Shown here: positions 43,210-52,796 of the stretch, piece after piece
Layout of the letters: every line of letters starts with the position of its first letter
How positions within the stretch are numbered: the first letter of the stretch is position 1
Source: Flexistipes sinusarabici DSM 4947
GTDB lineage: Bacteria; Chrysiogenota; Deferribacteres; Deferribacterales; Flexistipitaceae
Direction: 5' to 3'
Length of the DNA: 64,000 nucleotides
Assembly: GCF_000218625.1 (NCBI RefSeq)
Contig: NC_015672.1
Location: 496,001-560,000 of the forward strand
Translations under genes and position numbers: made by a program
Notes under the pieces: generated by a model
What the model saw: only the letters and a program-made list of their open reading frames with translations
Database searches by the model: none
Told to the model about the DNA's origin: nothing

Positions 43210-43438
43210 TTAGAGGTTCATGCGGTGCCAGCTCTTCCAGCCATCTTTTGTAATCCTGGTGTAACCCTCCTTCATTATCGTTGATAAATACTGATGCAGT
43301 AATATGCATGGCGTTTACAAGGCAGAAACCTTCTTTTATTCCGCTTTCTCTGACAGCTTCTTCGACAACGGATGTTATATTGACAAACTCCATACGGTTT
43401 TTTGTATTAAACCATATTTCTTTACGGTGAGATTTCAT
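43210..43438 (-). pseudogene. yjbQ: YjbQ family protein, 5' part (interrupted by IS)
   Basis: Starts at ATG 43438 behind AGGAGG and encodes [17 protein letters not shown] to [10 protein letters not shown]. After the IS boundary at 43209 the frame reads eight or so IS-derived codons and stops near 43178. Conserved residues of the family such as the [23 protein letters not shown] block are in this half. Together with the 3' part it is a clean IS disruption. Confidence 0.93.
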
Positions 43439-43579
43439 TGAGATTCCTCCTGTGAATGTGTTATAAGAATATAGCACATTTAATTAAGAGTTTAAAGGTT
43501 TAGCAGAGAACTCACACAGCTTTAACATATACTGCGGCTTTTTCAATAATTTTTATATAAATAAACAGATTCACAGAAA

Positions 43580-44011
43580 TTATTAGCATATAGACAGAGA
43601 TTCCCTTGCCCGGTGGAGTGGAGTAATCTCTGACGTTAGTTTGACAATAAGTACCCCCTTTTATCCCTCTTAAAATAGGAGGGATCAGGGCTTGCCCTGT
43701 TGAATGCTGTAAGCAAATGGCTTAGCCATTTATTCAACTGGGGGTGGTATAAAAATAGTTGTTTGACAATGAGATTCCTCGGTTCCACTTCGTTTCACTC
43801 GGAATGGCATTTATCCATACGTGTCATCTCGATCAGAACGGAGTGGAGCGGAGAGATCTCAGACGCTGTTTGACAAGAGACCTCTCGGATGCGCTCGAGG
43901 TGACAAGTACATGCATACTGTCTAAGATGTTACACATATTTACCAGTCTAAAAGACTGGTGCTAGCCGCAGGCATTCTTTCGACCGAGCACTTAATGCTT
44001 TAAGTGCTCGG
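43580..44011 (+). repeat. Family B intergenic repeat, copy B2, with palindromic modules
   Basis: The core at 43675-43770 matches B1 with about three mismatches and carries the three-way-junction segment at 43695-43742. Downstream are GAGATTCCTC/GAGATCTC/GAGACCTCTC-type inverted modules and a perfect stem CCGAGCACTTAA...TTAAGTGCTCGG (43984-44011) shared with family A. The 655-nt gap between yjbQ and the RCK gene contains only these; the 68-codon ORF within it tracks the repeats. Confidence 0.7.
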
Positions 44012-44093
44012 GAAGAAATCTCTACCATATGAAACGATATAGTAAATAAATATGCAAGTATGCTTATTAAAATATTCTCTGTGAGGAGTAATA

Positions 44094-45503
44094 ATGATTG
44101 TATTTTGCGGAGTGGGATTTTTTGAGGAAAATCTTCTAAACGAAATAATAAAGCATTGGGAAGTAACCGTTATTGAAAAAGATAAAAATAAAATAGATAA
44201 GCTTCAGAGTGCAGGGAAAAATATAACTTTGACTGAAGGTGATGCAACGAGCGCAGTATTGTGGAAAAAGCTGGATACGGAGGGGATAGAGTCTGTGATA
44301 GTAACGTTCAGGGATTCTGACCTGAGCCTTGAAGTCTGCTGGATTGTGAGAAATATTCTGAAACTGGATGTGCCTATAATCGTTCTCCTTTATGAAAAGG
44401 AAGGGGAAAAGAAATTTGAAGATTCTACCGTTACATTGATAAAACCGATGGATATTTCCATAAATATAATTTTGAATAAACTTCATAAAAATTATTCCAG
44501 GGCGATTGATATAGGTCAGAAAAAAGGTGAAATTATCGAATTGAATGTCATGTCCAAATCACATATCACTGACAGGAAATTGAAAAACCTTCGTCCTTCC
44601 AAATGGCATCTTGCAGCTATTTATAGAAATAATGAACTCGTTATTCCTTCCGGCTCAACAAGAATAAAGGTCGGTGACAGGATAGTTGTGGCCGGTGAGC
44701 CTAAAATACTGGAAAATCTTGCCGGTATCTTTTCAAAAGGTATCCCTCAGTTTCCGCTGCAGTATGGTGAAGATATGGCCGTGGCCCTTGATAAAAGGCA
44801 TTCCTGGGTACTTGAGGAATCGGTTTTTCTTAATGCTGCAATAAGAACCAATAATCTGCGAATTCTGATTAGGGATTCACAAATTTCTGATGAATTGAAA
44901 AATAAACTCGATACAGGCAAACTTAGTTATAAGATTGAGGAAGAAAATAAGTCCAAAATCAGATTTGTAGAAAATAAAGAAAATGCTGGAATACACGCTT
45001 TGAGTTTTAATAGAAGCAACCTTTTTGACTACATCAGGGCGAGGGAAATATTTAAATCTGCCGAAAAGCCTATTTTTATTTCCAGAAACAGTTCTAAATA
45101 TGAAAAGGTAATTATCTCACTCAACTGTTTCGATCCGGTATATCCTATGGAGACAGGGGTTGAAGTGGCAAGACTGTTTAATATCGATTTTGAGGTCATC
45201 TATGTTACTTTACCAAAAGGGATGAGGGGGGATGCAGAAGAAATCAGGCTTGATGAAAGAAGAAATCTGGTTAAGGATTTCGGAAATCTTTACAGAAAAA
45301 AAATACCGTACAAAATAATGGAGGGTAATCCGATTGTGCAGACGCTGGAATATTTAGGAAGCACAAATGGCAAAATTTTATATATTTCAAGCTTTAAAAA
45401 AGGGAGTGCAGGCTCCCTTTTAAAACCGGAAGTCGGTTTTTATACAGCTTTCCGTTCAGAGTTCAGCTCAATTGTGATACCTCAGAAGGTTGAAAATGAG
45501 TAA
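44094..45503 (+). CDS. RCK (TrkA-N/TrkA-C) protein with C-terminal Usp-like domain
   Basis: 469 residues and no membrane segment. An N-terminal NAD-binding RCK domain (about 1-125; MIVFCGVGFFEENLLNEI, TEGDATSAVLWKK) is followed by an RCK-C domain (about 145-225; LRPSKWHLAAIYRNNELVIPSGSTRIKVGDRIVVAGEP) and a C-terminal domain (about 335-465) resembling universal stress proteins. It overlaps the start of the antiporter gene, so it is likely its nucleotide-sensing regulatory subunit. Start ATG 44094 with GAGG upstream. Confidence 0.82.
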   Translation: MIVFCGVGFFEENLLNEIIKHWEVTVIEKDKNKIDKLQSAGKNITLTEGDATSAVLWKKLDTEGIESVIVTFRDSDLSLEVCWIVRNILKLDVPIIVLLYEKEGEKKFEDSTVTLIKPMDISINIILNKLHKNYSRAIDIGQKKGEIIELNVMSKSHITDRKLKNLRPSKWHLAAIYRNNELVIPSGSTRIKVGDRIVVAGEPKILENLAGIFSKGIPQFPLQYGEDMAVALDKRHSWVLEESVFLNAAIRTNNLRILIRDSQISDELKNKLDTGKLSYKIEEENKSKIRFVENKENAGIHALSFNRSNLFDYIRAREIFKSAEKPIFISRNSSKYEKVIISLNCFDPVYPMETGVEVARLFNIDFEVIYVTLPKGMRGDAEEIRLDERRNLVKDFGNLYRKKIPYKIMEGNPIVQTLEYLGSTNGKILYISSFKKGSAGSLLKPEVGFYTAFRSEFSSIVIPQKVENE

Positions 45504-46659
45504 AGAAGAAGCTCTGCTGCTCCTTCTTATATCAGTTGGGGCATTTATAATGCCTTTTGTCGCCAGGAAATTTCATGTTCCTACTGCCGTATCAGAGCTT
45601 TTATATGGGATGTTTATAGGAAGTTTCCTGCACTTTGAGCCTCATGCCATGGGGATAATTAACTTTCTGGCTGAGCTGGGGTTTATAGTTTTAATGTATA
45701 TGGCAGGTTTGGAGCTTGATGCTGAAGATCTGCAGAAAACCTCAAATAAAACATTATTGATATTCATTTCTCATTTCTTAGCAATAGTTCTGTTCTCAGT
45801 GATACTTGTAAATATTATCAGCCTCCCCCTCTATTTTAATCTTTTTATTGTTATTACGTCCATTGGCTTACTTTTTCCCATTTTAAGTGAGCTGGGTATA
45901 ATGGAAACAAAACTGGGCAAAGAACTTTTGATTCTTGGGAGCATAGGTGAAGTTTTCAGTCTTTTGGCTTTGACAGCATTTACGGTTATTTATAATTATG
46001 GAATAAGTTATAGCGGTTTACTGCACATCCTCAAGCTGGCGGCATTTTGTGCTGCAGCTTTTCTTACTCTGAAGATTCTGCAGCTTTTTACCTGGTGGTT
46101 TCCGAGTAAACTAAGTTTTATGGCTAAAACCGGAGTCTCTTCAGAAGCGGGACTTAGAGGCAACTTTCTTAATATGCTTGTTTTTGTCGCATTGGCTGCT
46201 TTTTTGAATATTGAAGTGATAATCGGCGCTTTTATAGGCGGAATGCTTTTTGCAGCTGTTTTTAAAGAAAGGGAGAAAATTCAGGAAGGTTTTGAAATGA
46301 TAGGGCACGGTTTTCTCATACCCATTTTTTTCATCTATGTGGGGCTTAATTTTGAAACATCCCTGTTAATGGATTTTACTGTTGTCAAATATGCTCTGCT
46401 GCTCTGTCTGCTTATTATCATTGTTAGAGTGCTGGCCGGGTTTGTTTTTTTATTTGGAGCCTATAGGTTAAACAATATACCTGTTTTCCCGTTTTCCACA
46501 TCCTTTTCCCTGACCTTGCTTATAGCGGCTGCGAAACTTGGCGAAAGTCTCGGGGTATTTTCAAAAGATATCTCCGGCGGTGTAGTCCTTGCTTCCATAA
46601 TATCAGCACTGATCTTTCCATTGTTTTTCAGGATAATTATTAAAAAACTGGTTGTGTAG
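45496..46659 (+). CDS. Monovalent cation:proton antiporter, CPA2/Kef family
   Basis: 388 residues from ATG 45496 (AGAAGGT upstream; TTG at 45490 less likely), with about twelve transmembrane segments. Segments such as FLAELGFIVLMYMAGLELDAEDL and FLIPIFFIYVGLNFETSL are typical of the Na/H exchanger fold of CPA2. No RCK domain is fused; the preceding gene supplies one in trans. Ion specificity (K or Na) is not clear from sequence. Overlaps the upstream gene by 8 nt. Confidence 0.88.
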   Translation: MSKEEALLLLLISVGAFIMPFVARKFHVPTAVSELLYGMFIGSFLHFEPHAMGIINFLAELGFIVLMYMAGLELDAEDLQKTSNKTLLIFISHFLAIVLFSVILVNIISLPLYFNLFIVITSIGLLFPILSELGIMETKLGKELLILGSIGEVFSLLALTAFTVIYNYGISYSGLLHILKLAAFCAAAFLTLKILQLFTWWFPSKLSFMAKTGVSSEAGLRGNFLNMLVFVALAAFLNIEVIIGAFIGGMLFAAVFKEREKIQEGFEMIGHGFLIPIFFIYVGLNFETSLLMDFTVVKYALLLCLLIIIVRVLAGFVFLFGAYRLNNIPVFPFSTSFSLTLLIAAAKLGESLGVFSKDISGGVVLASIISALIFPLFFRIIIKKLVV

Positions 46660-46666
46660 CCGGGGA

Positions 46667-46730
46667 GTGAGATAGTGAAGTGGGGAAGTAGTTAGGTAGA
46701 GAGGCAGTGAGGCAGTGGGACGGTGAGATT
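46667..46730 (+). repeat. Degenerate octamer tandem repeat (eight units)
   Basis: Eight consecutive 8-mers: GTGAGATA, GTGAAGTG, GGGAAGTA, GTTAGGTA, GAGAGGCA, GTGAGGCA, GTGGGACG, GTGAGATT. A consensus GTGAGGTA with purine-rich bias. Located 7 nt after the antiporter stop. The remaining gap to 46951 has no gene, only the putative pccB promoter. Confidence 0.65.
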
Positions 46731-46893
46731 GGAATGGTGATTTATAGTTTGCATGTAATAAATTTTTGAAACAGTGAAAATCGATAGTCCAAATTATTTG
46801 TCTTTGTTTTATCATGACTTTATATTTGCCTGATAAATAATGTTCTTAATTTAAGCCTAATTTTTTAATATATTGGTATGTTTTAAGTATTGA

Positions 46894-46924
46894 TTGACAT
46901 ATAATGAAAATTGTGTTTTATTAT
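46894..46924 (+). promoter_or_regulatory. Putative promoter of the propionyl-CoA carboxylase operon
   Basis: Consensus TTGACA at 46894-46899, then TATTAT at 46919-46924 with a 19-nt spacer (TTTATT at 17-nt spacing is an alternative). The pccB start codon is at 46952. The -35 is perfect but the long spacer lowers confidence. Confidence 0.45.
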
Positions 46925-46951
46925 GATGATAAATAAAGCAGGGGGAAGTTT

Positions 46952-48496
46952 ATGGAAGAGAAAATCAAGCAGTTTAAGAAGCTTAGCGAAGAAGCTGAGC
47001 TCGGCGGCGGTCTTGAAAGAATCAAGAAGCAGCATAATGCCGGTAAACTTACAGCTCGGGAAAGAATTGATAAACTCTTGGATAAAGGAACATTTGTAGA
47101 GCTGGACAAGTTTGTGATGCACAGATGTACCAACTTTGATATGCAGAAAACAAAGATTTTGGGTGACGGTGTTGTAACCGGCTACGGTAAAGTTAACGGA
47201 AGAACTGTTTTTGTATTTTCACAGGATTTCACAGTTTTCGGTGGTTCGCTTTCGGAGATGTTTGCCAAGAAAATATGTAAAGTTATGGACCTTGCTGTTG
47301 AGGTTGGAGCACCTGTGGTAGGTCTTAATGACTCGGGCGGTGCGCGTATTCAGGAAGGTGTTATGTCTTTGGCAGGTTATGCTGAGATATTTTTGAGAAA
47401 CAGTCTTTCTTCAGGCGTTGTTCCTCAGATTTCTGCAATTATGGGGCCATGTGCCGGCGGTGCTGTTTATTCACCCGCTCTTACAGATTTTGTTTTTATG
47501 GTTAAAGAAACAAGTTATATGTTTATTACAGGGCCTGAGGTCGTAAAAACTGTTACAAGTGAAGATGTTACAAAAGAAGAGCTTGGCGGGGCAATGACTC
47601 ACAACTCTAAAAGCGGTGTGGCTCATTTTGCCGCTGAAAATGATGAGGATTGTCTGTTGAGAATCAGGGAGCTTATTAACTTCCTGCCTCAAAATAACAT
47701 GGAAGATCCTCCTATTGCGCCGACAAAAGACGATCCGAACAGAACGGATGATTCATTGAACAAACTGGTTCCTGAAAATCCGAATCAGCCGTATGATATG
47801 GCTGAAATTATAGAGAAAGTTGTGGATGACGGAAACTTTTTTGAGGTTCAGGAGCATTATGCCAAAAATATAATTATTGGGTTTGCGAGACTTAACGGCA
47901 AAACAATCGGGGTTGTTGCTAATCAGCCTCAGGTAATGGCCGGTGCACTTGATATGGATTCATCCATTAAAGGAGCGCGTTTCGTTAGATTCTGCGATGC
48001 TTTTAATATCCCTCTTCTCACCTTTGTGGATGTGCCCGGTTTTATGCCAGGTGTTCAACAGGAATACGGTGGTATTATCAAACACGGTGCGAAGCTTCTG
48101 TATGCATACTGTGAAGCAACTGTTCCCAAGGTTACTGTGATTACCCGTAAAGCCTACGGTGGTGCATATGATGTTTTAAGTTCAAAGCATATCAGAGGTG
48201 ATATCAACTATGCTTATCCAACGGCTGAGATTGCGGTCATGGGGCCGGATGGCGCAGTTCAGATACTCTATCGCAAAAAGATTGCGGAGGCTAAGGATCC
48301 GGACGCTATGAAAAAGAAAATGACCGATGAGTACCGCGAACGGTTTGCCAATCCGTACAGAGCAGCTGAACTGGGATATATTGACGAAGTTATACTGCCT
48401 GAAGATACAAGACCCAGACTTATTCAGGCTTATGAGTTGCTTAATAACAAGCGTCAGACCAATCCGCCCAAAAAACATGACAACTTGCCACTGTAG
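46952..48496 (+). CDS. pccB: Propionyl-CoA carboxylase carboxyltransferase (beta) subunit
   Basis: 514 residues with both crotonase-like halves of the carboxyltransferase. Oxyanion-hole segments [13 protein letters not shown] in the first half and the [23 protein letters not shown] region in the second are typical of PccB/MmdA. The adjacent biotin carboxylase and biotin carrier argue for an ATP-dependent propionyl-CoA carboxylase rather than a sodium-pumping decarboxylase. GGGGGAAG precedes the ATG. Confidence 0.93.
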   Translation: MEEKIKQFKKLSEEAELGGGLERIKKQHNAGKLTARERIDKLLDKGTFVELDKFVMHRCTNFDMQKTKILGDGVVTGYGKVNGRTVFVFSQDFTVFGGSLSEMFAKKICKVMDLAVEVGAPVVGLNDSGGARIQEGVMSLAGYAEIFLRNSLSSGVVPQISAIMGPCAGGAVYSPALTDFVFMVKETSYMFITGPEVVKTVTSEDVTKEELGGAMTHNSKSGVAHFAAENDEDCLLRIRELINFLPQNNMEDPPIAPTKDDPNRTDDSLNKLVPENPNQPYDMAEIIEKVVDDGNFFEVQEHYAKNIIIGFARLNGKTIGVVANQPQVMAGALDMDSSIKGARFVRFCDAFNIPLLTFVDVPGFMPGVQQEYGGIIKHGAKLLYAYCEATVPKVTVITRKAYGGAYDVLSSKHIRGDINYAYPTAEIAVMGPDGAVQILYRKKIAEAKDPDAMKKKMTDEYRERFANPYRAAELGYIDEVILPEDTRPRLIQAYELLNNKRQTNPPKKHDNLPL

Positions 48497-48507
48497 AGGA
48501 GGTTTCA

Positions 48508-50025
48508 ATGGCTGAGATAAAAAAGGTTTTAGTTGCAAATAGAGGCGAAATAGCCATACGTATTTTCAGAACATGCAGAAAAATGGGTATAAAAACCGTA
48601 GCTGTTTATACACATGCAGACAGGAAAGCCCCGCATGTCCGGTATGCGGATGAGGCATATTGCATAACTGACAGTGCAAGTGATACAAATTATCTTAAAA
48701 TGGATAAAATTATTAAAATTGCCAAAGATACTGGGGCGGCAATTCATCCTGGGTACGGTTTTTATGCTGAAAACGCTGATTTTGTCAGAAAATGTGATGA
48801 AGAGGATGTGACGTTCATAGGCCCCAAGGCCGAGCATATTGACCTTATGGGAAGTAAAACCGGAGCCAGGATGGCTATGGCTGAAGCCGGTGTCCCCACA
48901 GTGCCCGGGACAAAAAATCCTATAAGGGATGTTGATGAAGCGAAAAAGATATGCAGGGATATAGGATATCCGATTATGCTGAAAGCCGTTTACGGCGGCG
49001 GCGGCAAAGGGATGAGGCTTGTCGAGAAAGAAGAGGATTTTGATTCTGCTTTCCGCACAGCAAGCTCCGAAGCCAAGAATGCCTTCGGCAACGGTGATAT
49101 GTATATAGAAAAGTTTATTATTCAGCCTCATCATGTTGAGGTTCAGGTTTTGGGAGATTCCCACGGCAATGCGCTGCATCTGTTCGACAGGGAATGTTCC
49201 ATTCAGAGAAGGCACCAGAAGGTAATTGAGGAAGCACCTTCTCCTTTTATCAATGAGGAAACACGTGAGAAGATGTGTGAAGTTGCTTCAAAAGCTGTAA
49301 AAAGGCTTGGCTATATAAGTGCAGGTACTCTGGAGTTTGTTGTTGGTGCTGACCAGAGCTTTTATTTCCTTGAAATGAATACAAGGCTGCAGGTGGAGCA
49401 CCCGATAACCGAAATGATTACCGGTGTTGATATTGTGCGGGAAATGATTCGTATTGCAGAAGGAAAGGAGATTTCCTTTAAACAGGAGGAAATTCATAGA
49501 AACGGGCATGCTATTGAGTGCCGTATTTATGCTGAGGATCCTTCAAACAATTTTGCTCCGTCTCCCGGACTTCTTACAATATATCAGACCCCCGAAGGAC
49601 CCAATGTGAGAGTGGAGAGCGGTGCTTACCAGGGATATGAAATTCCCTTGTATTATGATCCAATGATTGCGAAGGTTTGCGCAAACAGTAAAACACGTGA
49701 AGGCGCAATTGAAAACATGAAAAGAATCCTTTCCGAGTATATCATTGCAGGTATAAAAACATCCATTCCATTCCATTTCAGTGTACTTAAAAACGAAACG
49801 TTTTTAAGCGGAAACTATGATACGGGTTTTATCGACAACAAATTCGATAAAGAAGATCTGGAGAGAAAAGAACACGAAGATCCCACTGTACCTTTGGTTG
49901 CTGCGGCTATTAAACAACTTATGTCTGAAAAAATTGCAGCAGCCAGATCGAGGACCAGACCGGAAGTGGGAGAGTCCGATTGGAAACGTTTCGGTAAATT
50001 ACTTAATTTCGGCAACAGGATATAG
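48508..50025 (+). CDS. pccA: Biotin carboxylase subunit of propionyl-CoA carboxylase
   Basis: 505 residues: biotin carboxylase with an ATP-grasp domain (YGGGGKGMRL glycine loop), FDRECSIQRRHQKVIEEAPS and the EMNTRLQVEHPITEMITG catalytic segment. It is about 55 residues longer than AccC of acetyl-CoA carboxylase; the tail (GFIDNKFDKEDLERKEHED onward) is typical of PccA/PycA-type. The biotin carrier is separate, in the next gene. GAGGAGG precedes the start. Confidence 0.93.
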   Translation: MAEIKKVLVANRGEIAIRIFRTCRKMGIKTVAVYTHADRKAPHVRYADEAYCITDSASDTNYLKMDKIIKIAKDTGAAIHPGYGFYAENADFVRKCDEEDVTFIGPKAEHIDLMGSKTGARMAMAEAGVPTVPGTKNPIRDVDEAKKICRDIGYPIMLKAVYGGGGKGMRLVEKEEDFDSAFRTASSEAKNAFGNGDMYIEKFIIQPHHVEVQVLGDSHGNALHLFDRECSIQRRHQKVIEEAPSPFINEETREKMCEVASKAVKRLGYISAGTLEFVVGADQSFYFLEMNTRLQVEHPITEMITGVDIVREMIRIAEGKEISFKQEEIHRNGHAIECRIYAEDPSNNFAPSPGLLTIYQTPEGPNVRVESGAYQGYEIPLYYDPMIAKVCANSKTREGAIENMKRILSEYIIAGIKTSIPFHFSVLKNETFLSGNYDTGFIDNKFDKEDLERKEHEDPTVPLVAAAIKQLMSEKIAAARSRTRPEVGESDWKRFGKLLNFGNRI

Positions 50026-50037
50026 TGAGGTGAGTCA

Positions 50038-50571
50038 ATGATTACAAAAAGAGAATATTATGCAAATGTGGAAGGATTTGAAGAAGAATATAAGCTGGCT
50101 GTAGAAGAGAAAGATTACCATGTTTTTGAGGTGGATGTGCTTGGTGAGAAGCATACTGCGGATTTCAGACAGATTAATGAAAGCATTTGCTCTCTGATTA
50201 TAGATAATAAATCGTATTCTGTTGAAATAAGTGAAGACGGTGATCAGTTTGAAGTGCTGGTTGACGGTGACAGTTACAATGTGGAAATTCTTGATGATAT
50301 GAAACGTCTTATGAAATTAAGAGAGGAAGTTGGACTTGAAGGACGCCAGGTTGTAGAATCTCAGATGCCGGGATATATATGGAAGACACTGAAGGAAGTT
50401 GGTGATGAGGTCCAGGCGGGAGAGCCCGTTATGATTCTTGTTGCGATGAAAATGGAAAACGAAATCAAAGCGCCCAAAGATGGTGTTATTGAAGAAATTT
50501 TTGTTAAAGCGAGTGAAGATCCCCAGGAAAGCACTGTCGGTACAGGGGATAAGCTTTTCGTTATTGAATAA
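50038..50571 (+). CDS. Biotin carboxyl carrier subunit
   Basis: 177 residues. A C-terminal biotinyl domain (about 103-177) has the lysine K138 in VAMKMENEI, with GDEVQAGEPV and GDKLFVIE flanks. The N-terminal 100 residues are a beta-rich domain, similar to the BT domain that docks biotin carrier onto the carboxyltransferase. It completes a three-gene propionyl-CoA carboxylase. The terminator at 50605 follows. Confidence 0.9.
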   Translation: MITKREYYANVEGFEEEYKLAVEEKDYHVFEVDVLGEKHTADFRQINESICSLIIDNKSYSVEISEDGDQFEVLVDGDSYNVEILDDMKRLMKLREEVGLEGRQVVESQMPGYIWKTLKEVGDEVQAGEPVMILVAMKMENEIKAPKDGVIEEIFVKASEDPQESTVGTGDKLFVIE

Positions 50572-50604
50572 AAAATTTTACTTTTCGTTTTGTATGTTTA
50601 GCAA

Positions 50605-50628
50605 AAAGGGGCTGCGGCCCCTTTAATT
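50605..50628 (+). terminator. Intrinsic terminator after the biotin carrier gene
   Basis: AAAGGGGC (50605-50612), loop TGCG, GCCCCTTT (50617-50624), then AATTTT. It separates the carboxylase genes from the mutase, allowing independent or reduced mutase transcription. The T-run is interrupted, so it may be leaky. Confidence 0.75.
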
Positions 50629-50646
50629 TTAAAATGAGGTTTAACC

Positions 50647-52791
50647 ATGAGTGAATTTAAAAAATACAATATAAAAGACTGGGAAGAGCTGGCCAAAAAA
50701 GAGTCCAAGAAAGACAGTCTTAATCATTTAAACTGGGAAACTCCTGAGGAATTTACCGTAAAACCATTATACACTAATGAAGATATTGAAAATCTGGAGT
50801 TTGTGGACACATTCCCCGGTCTGTCTCCTTTTGTCAGAGGCCCCAGAGCTACGATGTATGCCGGCAAACCATGGACAATAAGACAGTATGCCGGATTTTC
50901 AACAGCTGAGGAATCCAACGAATTTTACAGGAAAAATCTGGCTCAGGGGCAGCAGGGTTTGTCAGTGGCTTTTGATCTGCCGACACACCGGGGGTATGAC
51001 TCAGATCATCCGAGAGTTGTAGGGGATGTCGGTAAAGCCGGCGTTGCAATTGATTCCATTCAGGATATGAAAATACTCTTTGACGATATACCTCTGGATA
51101 AGGTTTCCGTCTCCATGACGATGAACGGTGCCGTTATTCCAATAATGGCTAACTATATTGTTGCAGCCGAAGAGCAGGGAGTTTCCCAGGAGAAATTATC
51201 GGGAACAATACAGAATGATATCCTCAAAGAGTTCATGGTAAGAAACACATATATTTACCCACCGAAACCTTCCATGAGGATTGTTGCAGATATTATTGAG
51301 TATACAAGCAAATATATGCCGAAATTCAATTCTGTCAGTATCAGCGGCTACCACATCCAGGAAGCCGGTGCAAACTGTGCTCAGGAGCTGGCTTTTACCC
51401 TTGCAGACGGTCTTGAATATGTGAAATATGCCAGAGACAGAGGACTGGATGTGGATTTATTTGCTCCGAGGCTGTCTTTCTTCTTTGCAATAGGTATGAA
51501 TTTTTTCATGGAAGTTGCAAAATTGAGGGCAGCAAGGTTCTTGTGGGCAAAATTGATGAAGCAGTTTAATCCGAAAAATCCCAAATCCATGACATTAAGA
51601 ACTCATTGTCAGACATCCGGCTGGAGTCTGACAGAGCAGGATCCTTATAATAACATAATAAGAACCACAATAGAGGCAATGGCAGGTGTATTAGGGGGTA
51701 CCCAGTCTCTTCACACGAATGCGCTGGATGAAGCGATAGCTCTGCCAACACCCTTCTCCGCCCGCATTGCAAGAAATACGCAGCTTGTACTCCAAGAGGA
51801 AACCGGTATCTGCAACGTTGTTGATCCTCTGGGCGGTTCTTATTACGTTGAAAGTTTGACCAACAGTCTGATTGAAAAAGCTTCTGAAATAATTGATGAA
51901 GTTGAGAATCTTGGCGGAATGACAAAAGCCATGGAGACAGGGATGCCTAAATTGCGAATTGAGGAATCCTCTGCAAAAAAACAGGCTAAGATTGATATGG
52001 GTAAAGACGTAATTGTCGGTGTTAACAAGTATGTGAAAGATGAAGATGACTCCGTAGATGTGCTCGAAATAGATAATACAAAAGTTCTTGAAAAACAGGT
52101 GGAAAGACTTAAACAATTAAGGCAGAATAGGGATGAAAATGAAGTAAAGGCTGCGTTAGGGAAACTGACCGAAGCTGCCGAAAAGGAAGGTAATCTTCTG
52201 GAATACGCGGTTGCAGCGGCCAGAAAAAGGGCAACAGTCGGCGAAATTTCCGAAGCTATGGAAAAGGTTTTCGGCAGATATTCAGCTGATATAAAACTGC
52301 AAACCGGGGTGTATAACAGCGTGTTTGGAGAAAATGAAAAATTTGATGAAGCGAAGAAGCTGGTGGATGAATTTGCTGAAAAAGAAGGAAGAAGACCGAG
52401 AATCCTGATTGCCAAGATGGGCCAGGACGGTCATGATAGGGGTGCAAAGGTTGTTGCCACGGGTCTGGCTGATCTGGGTTTTGATGTTGATGTGGGACCT
52501 CTTTTTCAGACACCGGAGGAAACTGCAAAAATGGCTGTGGAAAACGATGTCCATGCAATAGGTGTTTCAAGTCTGGCAGCGGGTCACAAAACGTTGGTAC
52601 CGAAGCTGATTGAAGAGCTGCATAAACTCGGAGCCGACGATATAATTGTGACTGTTGGCGGTGTTATACCAAGGAATGATTACGACTTTTTGTATAAATC
52701 GGGAGTTAAGTGTATTTTCGGTCCCGGAACTCCTATATTTAAATGCGCCAGAGAGACGCTGCAGGAAATTGAAAAACATGGTGCAAAATAG
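50647..52791 (+). CDS. mutA: Methylmalonyl-CoA mutase, single-chain
   Basis: 714 residues. TIM-barrel substrate domain (about 40-560; [68 protein letters not shown]) and a C-terminal B12 domain (about 575-714) with the axial histidine H596 in GQDGHDRG. It isomerises methylmalonyl-CoA and succinyl-CoA. The neighbouring carboxylase and MeaB define a propionate or propionyl-CoA pathway; no methylmalonyl-CoA epimerase is in the window. Confidence 0.96.
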   Translation: MSEFKKYNIKDWEELAKKESKKDSLNHLNWETPEEFTVKPLYTNEDIENLEFVDTFPGLSPFVRGPRATMYAGKPWTIRQYAGFSTAEESNEFYRKNLAQGQQGLSVAFDLPTHRGYDSDHPRVVGDVGKAGVAIDSIQDMKILFDDIPLDKVSVSMTMNGAVIPIMANYIVAAEEQGVSQEKLSGTIQNDILKEFMVRNTYIYPPKPSMRIVADIIEYTSKYMPKFNSVSISGYHIQEAGANCAQELAFTLADGLEYVKYARDRGLDVDLFAPRLSFFFAIGMNFFMEVAKLRAARFLWAKLMKQFNPKNPKSMTLRTHCQTSGWSLTEQDPYNNIIRTTIEAMAGVLGGTQSLHTNALDEAIALPTPFSARIARNTQLVLQEETGICNVVDPLGGSYYVESLTNSLIEKASEIIDEVENLGGMTKAMETGMPKLRIEESSAKKQAKIDMGKDVIVGVNKYVKDEDDSVDVLEIDNTKVLEKQVERLKQLRQNRDENEVKAALGKLTEAAEKEGNLLEYAVAAARKRATVGEISEAMEKVFGRYSADIKLQTGVYNSVFGENEKFDEAKKLVDEFAEKEGRRPRILIAKMGQDGHDRGAKVVATGLADLGFDVDVGPLFQTPEETAKMAVENDVHAIGVSSLAAGHKTLVPKLIEELHKLGADDIIVTVGGVIPRNDYDFLYKSGVKCIFGPGTPIFKCARETLQEIEKHGAK

Positions 52792-52796
52792 TACAT

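Noticed and set aside
43759-43965. 68-codon plus-strand ORF in the B2 region
   Set aside because: Its whole length is made of inverted repeat modules; no ribosome-binding site and no family resemblance. A similar repeat-borne ORF occurs at 37118-37306.
45396-45424. Terminator-like hairpin AAAAGGGAG...CTCCCTTTT near the end of the RCK-Usp gene
   Set aside because: It lies in coding sequence about 80 nt before the stop, only four T residues follow, and the overlapping antiporter needs readthrough. Treated as a coding coincidence.
46952-48496. Reading the carboxyltransferase as a sodium-pumping methylmalonyl-CoA decarboxylase subunit
   Set aside because: The next gene is an ATP-grasp biotin carboxylase and no beta-subunit membrane pump gene is present, so propionyl-CoA carboxylase is the better reading.
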